Shown here: positions 12,630 through 25,560 of the stretch, piece by piece
Numbering within the stretch: position 1 is the first letter of the stretch
Layout: each line of letters begins with the position of its first letter
NCBI GenBank assembly: GCA_011009095.1
Contig: VTPC01002484.1
Span: 1 to 64,000 of the forward strand
DNA length: 64,000 nucleotides
Direction of reading: 5' to 3'
From: Ignelater luminosus
Taxonomy: Eukaryota > Arthropoda > Insecta > Coleoptera > Elateridae
Notes under the pieces: generated by a model
The model's input: only the letters and a program-made list of their open reading frames with translations
What the model was told of the DNA's origin: nothing
Database searches by the model: none
Program-made: the position numbers and the translations under genes

Positions 12630-13980
12630 TCATTTTGAACTTTTTTTAATAGTCAGTGTGTGCACAGCCTAAAATTAATAAAAACTGCGCTATATCTAAA
12701 AATCTTTAAAAACCTCAAATAGAATTCGTTTATTTTGTGAAATCTCAACATAGTGTAATAAGTAATGTAATAAAATATTGCGTTATACGGAAGTAATAAC
12801 TGTAACTTCTTTTCGTGTGATCGTACAATATAGTTTGGCAAGAATACAAGAAAAAGATGGGGGTGAAATGTTACAGCCCTATACACATTCTGCAGTATGG
12901 AAAACAATATTTTTATTTTAGTAGTACAGATAACACACAAATCAAGCATAAAGCGGCAGAAATACGGAGCCTCGGGTTCTACATATCAGCTCGAATAGGT
13001 GTATATCACAAATAGTGTTGCCCTGGGGTGACATGCGTTTTATTTCCGCGGATAAGAATTGATATGAGATATGGGAAGGAACACGTGTGTTATATTTGAA
13101 ATTCCACACAGACATATTTACCGGATATCTTGCATTTTTTGATATTTACAATGTGTGCAAGCAACATACATTACTACACGTATACTATACATGGTTAACT
13201 ATTTGTCACGCATACCCAACATTTTTTTCCTGCGTTTGACAAGGCACTGATTCATTGCCTTAACGCTAACAAAAGATTTGTTATTCATAAAACTTAATCA
13301 CGCATACACGAAATAGGAATTTTTGACGAATCTTTACACAAACTCTCCTTCATTTCCTTCACTTCCACTAAAACCTTACCATTTATATTTTACTTTTTTT
13401 TCGTTGCTTCTGTCCATCACCGTATAAAGTTCAGTATTATAAATGCGATGCACAACTGGAGGGTGAAATTTATGAGAAATGAACCTTCAAAATCGTTCAA
13501 GTTATTTTTTGCTGAGACTGTTTACGCCCAATGTCTACCCTCATACCAGATGCAATCCATCTTCTGATTGGACTATCTCTGAGCTGCAGGTTCGCCAACT
13601 TTGCATAAACTACGGAAGTTTCCTTCTATCCCGCATCCATGTTTAACATTTTACCAATATCGCATTTTTATGTGTTGCGATAAGTGGAAACGCTCTCGAT
13701 TCAAATTTCTCATGGAGAATATAAAATTTTATATATCCACCCTTCTCTGAGACCTTGACTCTTTCTAATTTTCCCTTAAAATTTATTTTCTATAATTCTT
13801 CAAATATTAATTAAATTATAGTGTGCGTTTCGAACCTATTAACCTTCTTCAGAGAAAGAATAAATAAATAAATAAATAAACAAGTTGTGAAAATTAACGA
13901 TTTAATTACCAAAATTGAACTAACGATTTCGTTTGTAAATATAATTAAGCGTTAAGGAACCCGCTTTTTGAAATAAAGTA
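12630..13980. other. AT-rich region with one GC-richer patch
   Basis: No gene. A patch at about 13500-13640 contains an ATTGG (minus-strand CCAAT) near 13566. A short tetranucleotide microsatellite follows at 13859-13880. Confidence 0.3.
13859..13880. repeat. (AAAT)n microsatellite
   Basis: About five uninterrupted copies of a TAAA/AAAT unit. Confidence 0.9.
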
Positions 13981-14370
13981 AACGCGAAGGGAAAACAGCG
14001 CGCGAGTCGGTTTTGAATGGCAAATTTACATTAGCGCGATGTTATCTCATCTCACAAAGGAGTTTTTATGATGTAGCAGCAATAAGACGGCTATTAAAGA
14101 ACACTTGTTGCTGCAATTTACTTGGCAAATTAGATAAAAGCACCATTTGTGTTTCAATAGTAGTGTAGAAGTTTATATACGTATCGGGTGCTGGTTTTTA
14201 AAATAGGAAATGCATCGTGTTTAAATTTCCGGACATAGCTGTCAATCACCGTCGGTATGGGGTGATCGGGGATGAGATGATGCTACGTGTGTGGGAGGGT
14301 GAATTTGTGGAAAGGAGGGAAAACGGGGATCACCAATAAAAGTGGATATCCAGTATATTTTCGCGGGATT
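13980..14370. promoter_or_regulatory. Island with Exd/Hth (PBX-MEIS) composite site
   Basis: GC-richer, CpG-containing island. CTGTCAATCA at 14239-14248 is the exact reverse complement of TGATTGACAG, the preferred composite site of PBX-MEIS heterodimers (Extradenticle-Homothorax in insects), which act as Hox cofactors. An exact 10-mer is not expected by chance in 64 kb. The GC-rich stretches at both ends (13981-14040 and 14235-14340) support a regulatory element. Its target gene is not in view. Confidence 0.45.
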
Positions 14371-15130
14371 TTAGTTGTTTACATGTTGTTTTTCAAAAAA
14401 AACGAAATAACCACATGGTAATAAGATAATAAAATTTATTTCCCTGTAACGGTTTCAATTTTCATCTTTATATTTATATTATTTTTTATCGTTTTTGTTA
14501 TACGATATAAAGGGGTGGTAAAAGACAAGACTCTTCACAGCACTCGTAAAAGAAACTTAAAACTTATTTCTAATGAAGTCTGGTACGAGGCAGAGCGGAC
14601 TGGGGATAAAAGTATACGCGAAAGAATGTGTTTATGCATGCTACTGCATTTTAATGACACCTGCTACCCATAAAGAAACATCATACAAGCTTTGCTGATA
14701 TGAAGTTCAGTTATATTGCCGTCTTTTTCGCAACAATAATCTAGAGAGGATTACATTTTCATCATCTACATAATGTACGCATACAACGCCCGCATACGAG
14801 TGAGTCCTGTTTTATTTTGATATTTGGGCCATGTAGTAAAAAGTAAGATCAGCAAGGATATTGAGGCTGAGAGGGATTTTCTTGGCCGCGTTCTCCGTCA
14901 CACCATCCGTCCTCGTTGCTTGGCAACCAAACTTAAGATCGTGGTTATCTAACGCGTTACATTTACCACAAGATATATATTCGTTCGCGACTTGTCACAT
15001 ATACCTAGAGAAACGCACACTCATATTGCAGATAAGATTTGGGCGCCTACTCTGGATCACAGGAAAAACTCGGTGACGAATTTCCTTCACGTTTCTTACT
15101 CTTGTCCCGTGTAATTTTTGATCATTTTGT
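14371..15130. other. AT-rich, GC-richer from 14780
   Basis: No supported gene. A patch at about 14780-15090 is CpG-richer. A 71-codon plus-strand frame crosses it (14861-15076) but starts at a non-ATG codon and has no recognisable domain. Confidence 0.3.
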
Positions 15131-18100
15131 TTTGTCTTTTGAATATTTTAAATTTAAGTTGTTTGTATGATTGGCTTTTCTCTTTTCATTAGTTCAAACA
15201 GTAATGGAAAAATACATCCCCTTCTAGAAGCAGAAGGTTTAACATAAAATCTCGATGATAATTTGATTCAGACTATACCTAACTAATAAGTAGTTCTGAA
15301 CATTTTAAACTTTAGATGTAATTAAAGTTATGTTAGAAATTAATTTGAAACTATTTTCTAGTTTGGAAGTTAGTCGTACGGCCTCTCAGACAATCTCTAT
15401 TGATATAATATGAATTCTCCGTCACGTAATTTCTAGGAGTATTTATAATCACAGCTGCATTATAGCACTAAAAAGTGATTTCTAGGCTTGATTCAATTTA
15501 TAACGCCGAAAGAATCAAAAAGTTGAAAAGCTAAAAAAAATTGAAAATGCAAAAGCTCAATTAAGGCGTGCATTAGTTACCATGGCGAAGATGAGAAAGT
15601 GAAATAACTTTATAAAGAACAAATTCTTGGTTGGCAGTGTTTGTTAGGGCTGGCTCAAAAATTGAGAAAGGTAACAACCAAAAGAAGATAATGAATTCAG
15701 TTTGTTCCAGAGCAGAAATATAAAAAAAACCTGCAAGCAAATACTTCGGCTATCTGTCAAACTATGTTTGTACAACTTATACTGTTTCGATGGAAATGGG
15801 AATTTGTTAGACTTTGGGAAAACTTATTTAAGTTCTAGCCTAGACAACGTCTAGTATAAAACTAGTCAATTCGGATGTTCCACTGCATTCTGAAAGTAAC
15901 TACTTGGTTTCGATTATGGTGGTTTTCCTTTTTTTTACCAAAATTAGAACTATTGTAAAGCTGTTATCCGGCAATTTGCCATTCTAACCTTGAAAATATC
16001 TAGATCAGAAGGTTTGCATGATCTTAATTCTGGTATACTCACTTGAACAGACGCTTTATTCCTGAGTCTAACTTGCTGAGTTGCTTTTAATTTGGAAACT
16101 TAACTAGAATCTCATTAGCTTACTTAATAGACAAAGAATAAATCAACTTCATGTTTCCAAAGCAAATCGTACGCGCCATTAACGTCAACATGGTTGGTTC
16201 AACCAAATTCAGAATGTTGCCAATAATACTTCATTGCTTTTATTCCATTCGGGGAGTTTGATTCTTCAAGGTTTTTACTTGACAAAAATCTTTGGTCACC
16301 TAGAAATTTTGTAAGAGGTAAAAAAGATGTAGATCAGAACGTTAACAAGGCGTACGGAACACAAGGAATTCTTGTTTCTTAGAGAAACACTACGTTTCCA
16401 TTCCTCGAGTATTGTTGTGTTTCTGATAGTGAATCCAACTTTCATTAATGACCACAATTTAAAAATAAAGTCAGAAGCACCTTTTGCTAAATGGTTGATA
16501 TATTCTTGATAAATTCTCATTTGAGCAAATTTTGGATCAAACGTTTGCGCATCTTGTCTACTAAATTCACCAAAATCAAATAAAAGTTAATAATGAGCCA
16601 CACTAATGTTTTAATGTACAACCAAAATTTGCATCTTGGTGCTGTCAGAGCTGCAACTTGCGAATATATCATTAAAATTTTAAATTGTTGCTTTTTGGTT
16701 ACTTCTACAGTTAAATATGACAAAAAATTTAAAAGTGGAATAGATTGAAGGGGTTAGTCTTTGGATTTACGTATTTTTAGGAAACCAAACCCATCGTGTA
16801 AACGACGAGCTTTTGGTTTAACAAAAGTCGTCATAGAGAACTACGAAGGTCTTACAAACCAAAATCATTTTTTGGTTAATTTCCTTCAAACCGCAAACAG
16901 TTATTGAACTGAGTGATAAATTATATGACAAACACTACCAGCGATTTTGTTTGTAAAGCTTGTATCAAAATCTGCTTCCAGTTTGCTTTGAAGTGTGCGA
17001 TAAGCAAGTAATAGTATCTGAAAAATGCTCTAATAGATCACCTAGAATTCTTACTTTCACTTGGCTTACCATAACTTGGCTCAAATCTACATATATACTT
17101 TTATAATTTTCAAACTGTAAACATAGCTGATTGTCATAGTGCTTTTGGCCATCCTCTGTAATTAAATGGGTTCTGAGAAGGTATCTTCCATACTCATTTA
17201 GAATTCTTTGATTTTTCCAAACAATTTTCCAATTAAAATAATAAATAATGCATGACATAGAACACATTAGTCTTGCTTAAGATAATATGAGCTACTAACA
17301 TAGTCTAAGTTGCAAGTGGTTCAAGGTACCCATAACCTCAGTACTGTAGGCACCATTCTTAATAAGAATAATTCTTCTCGCTTAATCAGAATGACCAAGT
17401 AGCCTATCTTCAATAGCAGAAATGAATTAACTATAGCAGTGCTTTTCCAATAGAAAGGCTTTAGAAAAAAAATTCAAAATGCCTTCAAAGCACGTAATTA
17501 TAGCTCACAAAAAGAAAGATTTTTATTGAAACGTTCTCATTAGAACTAGACCAAACATTTTTTTGAAAGAAACCAGATCTGTTCCGGGATCACATAATCT
17601 TCAAACTTATCTACAAGAAGGATACAACATAAAAACAAATATTCCTACGAAGGTGTGTGATAAAGCACAAGACAATATAAATAAAATTTTTTGGGGCCAT
17701 GCTGATTAGGGTAGTTCATGGGGTATCTTTAACTTTAACTTTAACTTCTTGCTACTTACTATTGGTGAAAGAACAAACTAAACAGAGGTTTTAAACCTGC
17801 AAGGATAAGAATGCTATGTTAGGCCACCCAAAATCAAATTACTCGAAACTAAACTTGACAGTCCAACCGTCAAGTATACTAGATTTATGTGTCATAATGT
17901 TATGCTTCCAATTAGAAGGTCGGTTCAGACCAAACCATCAAAAGCAAAGGCCAGTGGTGATAGAACTGATCGTCAAAAACAATAAAGAAACTGTCCTAAA
18001 GAAAAAGCTCCAAGCAGAAAAGAATTGATTTTGCGAAAAGTCTCCAAGTAAAGTACATAAATCAAAAACAGAAGAAATTCAATCTAGGAAACAAAATTAA

Positions 18101-18650
18101 GATATTTTGACTTTCCTACTATTTTAGATTATACAACAATTATGAATCACCGCAAGAATGCCAAGAGTGGTAAATCTGATTTTGACAATGCAAGATTAAA
18201 TTTTCGTTTTTCGAGTCCTCTGTTCTACCATAGGCCATACAAGTTTGTTTAGGTATTTTGAACCAGTAGCAATTGTACCAAAGGGCGCTTCTATGAAACT
18301 TGCAGGTGTCTAAACGAACTAAAGTCTTCAATCTTGTCATATACTAGCTCTTGTGTTTAGGCAAATCTTGCCAATCATTATCATGATAATCAACGGTGTG
18401 CAGGCAAAACATTTTTTTATCAAAGAATTCTCACCCCTGCTGTAACAAAATTGAAAAAGGCAGATAAGCATGCCAAAAAGCTCTTGGGTATAACGATGCG
18501 ATGCTAGATCTCGCCCAGCTTATTGCTGCCAAGGAAATGCTTTCTTTAGTTTCAATTATAAGCAAAATTCCGCCACGCTGGTGCAGAGCCAAAAATATAG
18601 CTAGCATTTCAAGCACATCTAAATAACACTTGTTATCTCATTTACTATTT
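15130..18650. other. Repeat-like block, minus-strand open runs
   Basis: No gene recognised. Three minus-strand open runs follow one another (16965-17267, 16517-16723, 16296-16520; 100, 68 and 74 codons), the last two overlapping by a few bases. They could be a decayed transposon gene, but I see no motif of a transposase, integrase or reverse transcriptase. A short (TTTAAC)n run lies at 17726-17748 and a perfect 14-bp palindrome ATTATCATGATAAT at 18377-18390. Confidence 0.3.
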
Positions 18651-18659
18651 TATAAATGG

Positions 18660-20640
18660 CGGCCAGAGAATTTTCTTTTTGTGTTCATTCTATTATTTAA
18701 TGCACCACCACCTCTCACTACTATGCTAGTCACTGCGTTTAGTATCGAGACAGTTAAAATGGATTATTACGTTAATTTGTGTTTTCAGAGTTTCAAACCA
18801 TAATACTGTACAATCGATCTTTGCTTGATTTAAAAGTATAATCGATATGAATTTATTCGCGTTATCATCCTACTTTACAAAACATAAATCTTAGTAAATA
18901 TAGGTCAACAAGCATTTCACGTGAAGCTGCTTCTAACATGCAGGTAAAGAGAAGGGTGTAAAGGTTATATCAATATTTCATTTGATGTGCAATACATTTT
19001 ATTTTATACAATAGGCAGAGGTTACTGAAGTATGATATTTTTAAGGTTTGTATTATTGGTGTATACTCAAAAACAATTTTACAAATTTATTTAAAAGTTG
19101 TTTTATTGCATCTGTCTAGATATTAGATTAATTGTAAAGCAAAAATAAATTCAACAAGATTTTGTTAGCTTTTCTCATCTTTAAGTTTCGATTTTGTTTC
19201 TGTTTTCCATATTACATTCCCTTATTTAATTTTGGCTTTCATGTGTGTCTGAGCAAAAGAAGCTAGATATCCTTTTATTTGAAGTGTATTTTTTATTTCG
19301 AATACAAATTGGTCTGAGACATGGCTGCCATCACCCACTCCAGCTTGCAACTTTGGCATCAGTCAAGAGTTCCGCTGTCGATTTTAACCTTGTTGGCCAA
19401 GTAATTTCTCGTAGTAGCTGCATTTGCGCCGTAAAGAATGTTCGTATTGGTTGCTTGTGCAACACACATGCTACTGACATTTTTTCGTTTTATACTCACT
19501 GTATCTACGTATTCCATTTTTATTATAACCAATCCCTGGAGCTTCTGTTATCCAGGTTTCCATCTCATTCTGACGAACGGCTTCGTACGTTTTACTTCCC
19601 GTTTAAAGGGATTCTCATACGAGCACTGTTGTTCGAAATCACATGCATCTAGCGCGCTCTCAGTAAAACATTTTATACGTTCTTTTTACTTCCCTCTAAC
19701 ATAGGAGCTCTGTATTGTCAAACGTGAAACTGTATCATAAAATTTCAGTATACAAGCAGAAATAAAATGCAGGTAACAACAAATTAGATTAAAACTACTC
19801 GAGTAATCAAAAGGAATACAATTTAAAACAAATCCTCTATAATTCGGAGCATTATTTCCACTTTACGAGCAAAAGAACGTTTAGGGCGACACGAGGGTCA
19901 TTCAACAATACATCATTTTCAGACATCTTATTACTTGAATTGGACATGGGTTGTCTCCTGGAGTTAGTTTGGAATCGATGATTGGCTAAAATTCAGAAAC
20001 GGCATCACTCCCTCATGTCACTATAGACATTTATATATTATACACCCTACAACCCCTCGCTTGTCAATTGCTATATGCGAGTCCATCACCGACAACCCTC
20101 GCATATAGAACTAAACTGACGTCCATCTAATATGCCAAACAAATATTTCCGGTTCGACGAATATTAAAATATTTACTTACGGCATTAAATTTTCTTGGTT
20201 TTTCTATAAACGCACTTAAAAGTTCTCTTCTATTTTATTTAATAAAAAGATTTCTCCCTGTCGTTTATAAGTTGCACATTAATAGCTTTCAGCTTTATAG
20301 TAAATTAATATTAGTCTCATCCCATAACACTGAAAATAAAGTATTCTCGCACATTAATATTCTTGTATAAACGCAACACAGACATGAGTGACATATTGAT
20401 GTCAGGTGAAGCCGAGTACTAATCTGCTAATGTAATTCGTTACGTTGGCAGCTCTTTTGTGCTACTGTATAAATCGCAAATAAAAGGCAAACGATGCTAC
20501 ATTAGAAACAGGGGTTAGAACCATACGATGAATACCCTCACATCTATACAAGTCGGTATTTAAGGCTAATGCCTGTCTTAACTACTTCTATTCAACAAAC
20601 GGGGCTTTAAATTGGCCTTCTCACAGGTAGACACCATCAA
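18660..20640. other. AT-rich region with GC-richer patches
   Basis: No gene. Patches at about 19440-19640 and 20390-20640 are richer in mixed sequence and look like possible non-coding elements. An ATTGGCTA (CCAAT on the minus strand) lies near 19981. Overlapping frames at 19245-19704 start at non-ATG codons and have no recognisable domain. Confidence 0.3.
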
Positions 20641-20649
20641 CGAGGTTAG

Positions 20650-22340
20650 TGGTGGTTTTACTTTTTTGCGGTTGATTTCAGGTATATTATGATTTGGATA
20701 ATAAAAGCATTTTTACAGTGACCGAATTCCCACAAAGCTAAAATATTTTAACTGAGTAGGTAAGCATTTAATATAAGGTTACCTTACTTTTGAATTTGGG
20801 TATTTAATTAACTAACTTCCTTAGAATATCAGTTTGCTTGTTTGCTATCTTTTGGAAGTTTGTCATTGCAGTGGATCAGTGTGCAAGCTTAACCTATGCA
20901 ATTGTTTTCTGATTTTGCTGAAATTACTAGTAATAATAATAATGGGTAATCTTGTCAAAATCAGTACGGTTAAAGAGAATCGATAGTCTTTACTAATTAT
21001 TTTTTATTTTAGGTAAAATATCATTTATTGGGTTTCACCATTGTCAATATTCCGTAAGATAATTTTCAAGATCAAAAAAGTTTTACAATCTTGAAAATAG
21101 CACACCAGGTTTCAATTAAAAACTAGATTTAATAAAAACTTAATTATTAAAACTTTAAAACCTTAGCAATTGCAAGAAGAAAAGGAAACCAAATTCTTTA
21201 AGTACATCATTACTAAAAGGTGAATTTATGGGCACTAATAATTCAAATAAAAAAGAAAGATTTTTAAAATAATCATTTAAAGCAGCACTTAAAACTTTAA
21301 AAAACACTAAAAAATTCATTATAAAAAAATCGAAACGCACCACACCACTGTGACACTTTTAGGCCCTCCCTTCGCCGGCATACAGGCCGCGTTTGGGTCC
21401 GTCGCGTCGCGCTACGCTACTCCTTTCTTCAACCCTCTTCAGGATAAACGGGTGTGGTAATCATATGAAACCAGTCAATTCCATTCCTCCATTAATCTGC
21501 CTAAGGGCTAACTCCAAAGAGCTCCATGTGGTGGCCCAAGATTGAGGTTCACCCTCAAAAAACTAAATAAAAAGAGAAATATTGCCCTTCTTAAGAATAC
21601 GAACATTGATCAGGATAAGCTGTCCATTGCCTCTTTTGAAGAAGCTAAACTACCAGCATAGTTCGGACTAGAGCCTTCCATGGGCGATCTACTGTGGTAC
21701 AAGATCGAAATTTGCTCTCCATTGATCTTTTTAAGAATTGTCGTTTCTCAGAATATGCCCTATCTTTTTATCTGTACAGTCCAATAGCATCCAGGAACAT
21801 GCTCATTTCGTATATTGTGGTTTTTGAAATCCTCTTTTTAGTCCTTACTACTATGTACTAAGAGTCGGTTTTGCGTTCTTTAAGGTACTAGCAGCTAAGG
21901 AGAACAATAGACCTTTAAGCCATTCTGTTTTACAATTTATTGTTTGAGAAGTTTTTCAACTAGGGCAGAACTTAAACTTGTGTTTGTCAACTGGCAAATT
22001 GATCTTAGAGTATATTTAGAATAAAACTCAACAAACTAATAGTAACAATGAAATTAACCTTCTTCGCATTGAAGGTATGGGGAAATGAAAAGGGCTAACT
22101 ATACAGTGGTATAAGTAAAGTTCTGCACTGATAACATCAGTAGACAATTTAATCTGATCTGAGAATTCAGTGATTTTAAATCGGGACTCTCGATTCTCGA
22201 CAGGTTGCTGTAAGCCAGGTATTGACCATGAAAGGTATTGTGATGGAAGCAGAATCAGGTGCAGTTGAGCTGATTTCCAAAACGTCATGTAGAGATCAGA
22301 AAAACTTATTGCATTGGAAACATAATGAGGAGTTTTGATT
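20650..22340. other. Repeat-like block with CpG-rich patch
   Basis: No gene. A short CpG-dense patch lies at about 21360-21430. A 123-codon minus-strand frame at 22028-22399 runs into the first unit of the 113-bp array; it starts at a non-ATG codon and matches no family I know. Confidence 0.3.
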
Positions 22341-22349
22341 GTCGATTCT

Positions 22350-22824
22350 GATTCTAGAAATCTAACAAAGACTGTGACATTTGCCTCTGTTAGTTCCAAG
22401 CCAGTTTTGTGCTTCCAAGTGTGACACTAGCCAGAAGAATTAAGACCCAAACAGTATATTCTGATTGTAGAAATCTAACAAAGACTGTGACATTTATCTC
22501 TTTTAGTAACAAGTCAGTCTAATGCTTCCAAGTGTGACACCAGCCATAAGAATTAAGACCCAAACAGTAGATTTTGATTCTAGAAATCTAACAAAAACTG
22601 TGACATTTGTCTCTTTTAGTAACAAGTCAGTCTTGTGCTTCCAAGTGTGACACCAGCCAAAAGAATTTAGACCTAAACGGTGGATTCTGATTCTAGAAAT
22701 CTAACAAAGACTGTGACATTTGTCTCTTTTTGTAACCAGCCAGTTTTGTGCTTCCAAGTGTGACACCAGCCAAAAGAATTAAGACCCAAACGGTGGATTC
22801 TGATTCTAGAAATCTAACAAAGAC
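22350..22824. repeat. 113-bp tandem repeat array
   Basis: Unit starts are at 22350, 22463, 22576, 22689 and 22802, a constant period of 113 bp. There are four full units plus 23 bp of a fifth, which is cut by the gap. Copies differ at only a handful of positions, so the array is young or homogenised, unlike the other repeats here. The unit is not a multiple of three and is not coding. There is no spacer/repeat division, so it is not a CRISPR-like array. Confidence 0.95.
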
Positions 22825-23224
22825 NNNNNNNNNNNNNNNNNNNNNNNNNNNNNNNNNNNNNNNNNNNNNNNNNNNNNNNNNNNNNNNNNNNNNNNNNNNN
22901 NNNNNNNNNNNNNNNNNNNNNNNNNNNNNNNNNNNNNNNNNNNNNNNNNNNNNNNNNNNNNNNNNNNNNNNNNNNNNNNNNNNNNNNNNNNNNNNNNNNN
23001 NNNNNNNNNNNNNNNNNNNNNNNNNNNNNNNNNNNNNNNNNNNNNNNNNNNNNNNNNNNNNNNNNNNNNNNNNNNNNNNNNNNNNNNNNNNNNNNNNNNN
23101 NNNNNNNNNNNNNNNNNNNNNNNNNNNNNNNNNNNNNNNNNNNNNNNNNNNNNNNNNNNNNNNNNNNNNNNNNNNNNNNNNNNNNNNNNNNNNNNNNNNN
23201 NNNNNNNNNNNNNNNNNNNNNNNN
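22825..23224. other. Assembly gap, 400 N
   Basis: Exactly 400 N, a likely placeholder length. The gap begins inside a 113-bp repeat unit, and the sequence after it does not resume the repeat. The array is therefore of unknown true length, and the assembly probably broke on it. Open frames spanning the N run are artefacts. Confidence 0.97.
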
Positions 23225-24000
23225 CCTCAGCGTTGCTTACGTATTGGACATAATCTATAAGCCCGTTAATTGCTGATACTTGGCTAAACTTCTTTAATCT
23301 GAGTTTCACATCATCTCAAATCTACGTATCAAGTTCTTTCTGAAGTTAATATGACTCTTTTGCTCTCGTTCTTACATTAGGGTTAAATCGCACTCATCTT
23401 GAGTTGAGTACCATGTTTGGTTAGAAAGGCAGTTGGCATGTCTTGGAAGCATAAAGGGGTAATATTGTGATTGCTTTATGTAGTGATTGTCAGATCCTGA
23501 TTATTTATGCTCTCTTGGTATGGTGGCTTCCAAGCTAGTTAGCATCTTACAGAGACTGCCTTGTAAGTCTCGGGTTTCTGACTGGCTTCAGAGAGTCTCT
23601 CGTAAATACAACATTTAGAGCATGCAGAACATGGATGGAAAATCTGGTTACTCTTTCTGTTGCTGCTTTTTCTGTAATTCGAGAATAGAAGAAGGATGCT
23701 GACACAGAGTAGTCATGTCTCTAGTTTTAAGAAACGTACTGGCTTCTTCATGGACAATCAGAAAAGCACATAGCAGCTTTTCTAGAAGTATTCTACAATA
23801 TCTCTTACGGCCCGAATTATTCTTTGAAAATTGAGGGGCTCTCCCAGTTTTTCCAGTTCCAAATTACATATCGTGATATTTCTTTGTTTACTCTTCTACT
23901 ACTATGAGATTCTGAAGCTTTGAATATACCCATGTCCCCTATCTAGTATACTATTGGATTGTGCCTCAATCCCCTCTGTGTTTAGCTAGTGAACTGTGAT
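23225..24000. other. Repeat-like non-coding sequence
   Basis: Right flank of the gap. Even composition, stops in all frames, no recognised element. Confidence 0.3.
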
Positions 24001-25560
24001 GAATACGTAATGTAGAAATAAAAATTAATAAAATTAGCTTTTTGTAAGCGAAATCAAACAATGATCTTATCTTACATTTCTCATTAGATTAGTTATCTTA
24101 TGATTATTATTTGTAAGGTTTGGTTTGATGAAAAAGGTTACCGAAAATATTTTTTCTTTTTCTATTAATATTTTCCAAATGAAATAGTAAAAGAATTGAA
24201 CAATAAATTACCTTCCATCTACTGATTTAAGAAAATGATATTAATATAAAAAAATACAAAAAGCAGGTAAAAATGAAATATGATTGTGTAAGAAAGAATA
24301 ATAAATAGAAGGGTAATTTGAAAAATAATTTTCTCGACATTTAGGTATGTTGTCGAAAGAATATAAACTGTAGTGGGTCTGCGTGTAACAAGAGTTGATT
24401 CTATGCGGTGAAAAATTGGAATTTTCCATCTACATTTTATTTTTGGACTATTATAAATTTGTTTCCATCTATCCTTTTTGTCGTCAGAAGCTTTGTCGCC
24501 CCCGTCGCCTCCTGCTTCCACCCACCCCTGTGGACTTCAATTTTGTGTTCGCGTGGATATGCATCGTGCAGGGGGAATTTCATTTTGTATCCTACATGTC
24601 TGGCGTCCCGCTCCGCTCAGTCCCATAAGAGGAATGAAATGGAAGTTCGATATCATCTCTAGCCCTGCTATTCCATCCTCTACTCTCTCTCGTACGACAT
24701 TCTTGCTACCTTACATCCCATACTTCATATTTCAGAATGATGTATTTCTATATTCTTTCGCATTGTCTACGCACCGTGTGTCAGTTAAGCGGCTTGATGC
24801 GGAGACGTTGGAGGATTCCCCAGAGAACAATAACACATTTCGCCATTTTCACGTGAACCAATTATTGTTATTGGACTAGTATTAGGTTATAATATATAAA
24901 TGGAGCGATAAACTAATCGCCACTCTATAAACCTGTCATTTACATGTAGGACGAGCTCTGAAAAGCCTTCACATACACGAAAAACGACCATCATGTCATG
25001 TTGGAAACGTGTTTGGCATAACACCTTACTACAACATTCTTTGAAAGATAACTCTAGCTTTTACATCAATTCAAGTATTTTCGTTCTTAGAAATAAAAAC
25101 ATTCATTATTAACTACTTTTTAAATATTTAAAATTAAATTAACCTCGATTTTGCATTTAAATAAACTTAACAAACCACTGGAGAATTTTTTTCCCTATGC
25201 CACATATACTATTCAGCGGGTTCGAAGATTTTATCCCTACACTCCAGGCAACCCTGTTATTCGAATAGAAAATGCACCGGAGCCTGTCACCCTAATCTGC
25301 ATACGACGTACTACATATAACTAGACCCGCTTGTTCGATCGCCAGCCAATTTTCAATAAGTCTTATCGTACCTTAAGATCTTCTGAGAAAACCCTTGTTA
25401 CTCAACAGCTTAGTAAAATTTTTATAAGGTAAAGAAATTTAATAGGGAGGGATAACGATCTAAGTTAATGTGCTAGCATATATTTTTAGCCGATAAAATT
25501 TACAAGGGTTATGTTGATACGTTTTGTTGATTAATTATTATTGACTTAAGGGAAGTAGGC
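24001..25560. other. AT-rich with CpG-richer patch and open frames
   Basis: A GC-richer patch (about 24480-24680) carries three overlapping plus-strand frames. The longest, 24478-24879, has an internal ATG at 24559 that would give a 106-residue product. It has no recognisable domain, its T-rich codons suggest chance hydrophobicity, and the other two frames across the same DNA argue against selection on any one. Not called a gene. A second, smaller patch lies at about 24950-25020. Confidence 0.3.

Noticed and set aside
17726-17748. (TTTAAC)n run resembling an interstitial telomere repeat
   Set aside because: The insect telomere repeat is TTAGG; this unit differs and is only about four copies long.
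22350-22824. CRISPR-like regular array
   Set aside because: The whole 113-bp unit repeats with no unique spacers, and the genome is eukaryotic.
22748-23309. 170- and 167-codon frames on both strands
   Set aside because: They exist only because the 400 N contain no stop codons.
24478-24879. 133-codon plus frame with internal ATG at 24559
   Set aside because: Other frames are open over the same patch, no domain, and T-rich codons suggest chance. Kept only as a note in the region entry.
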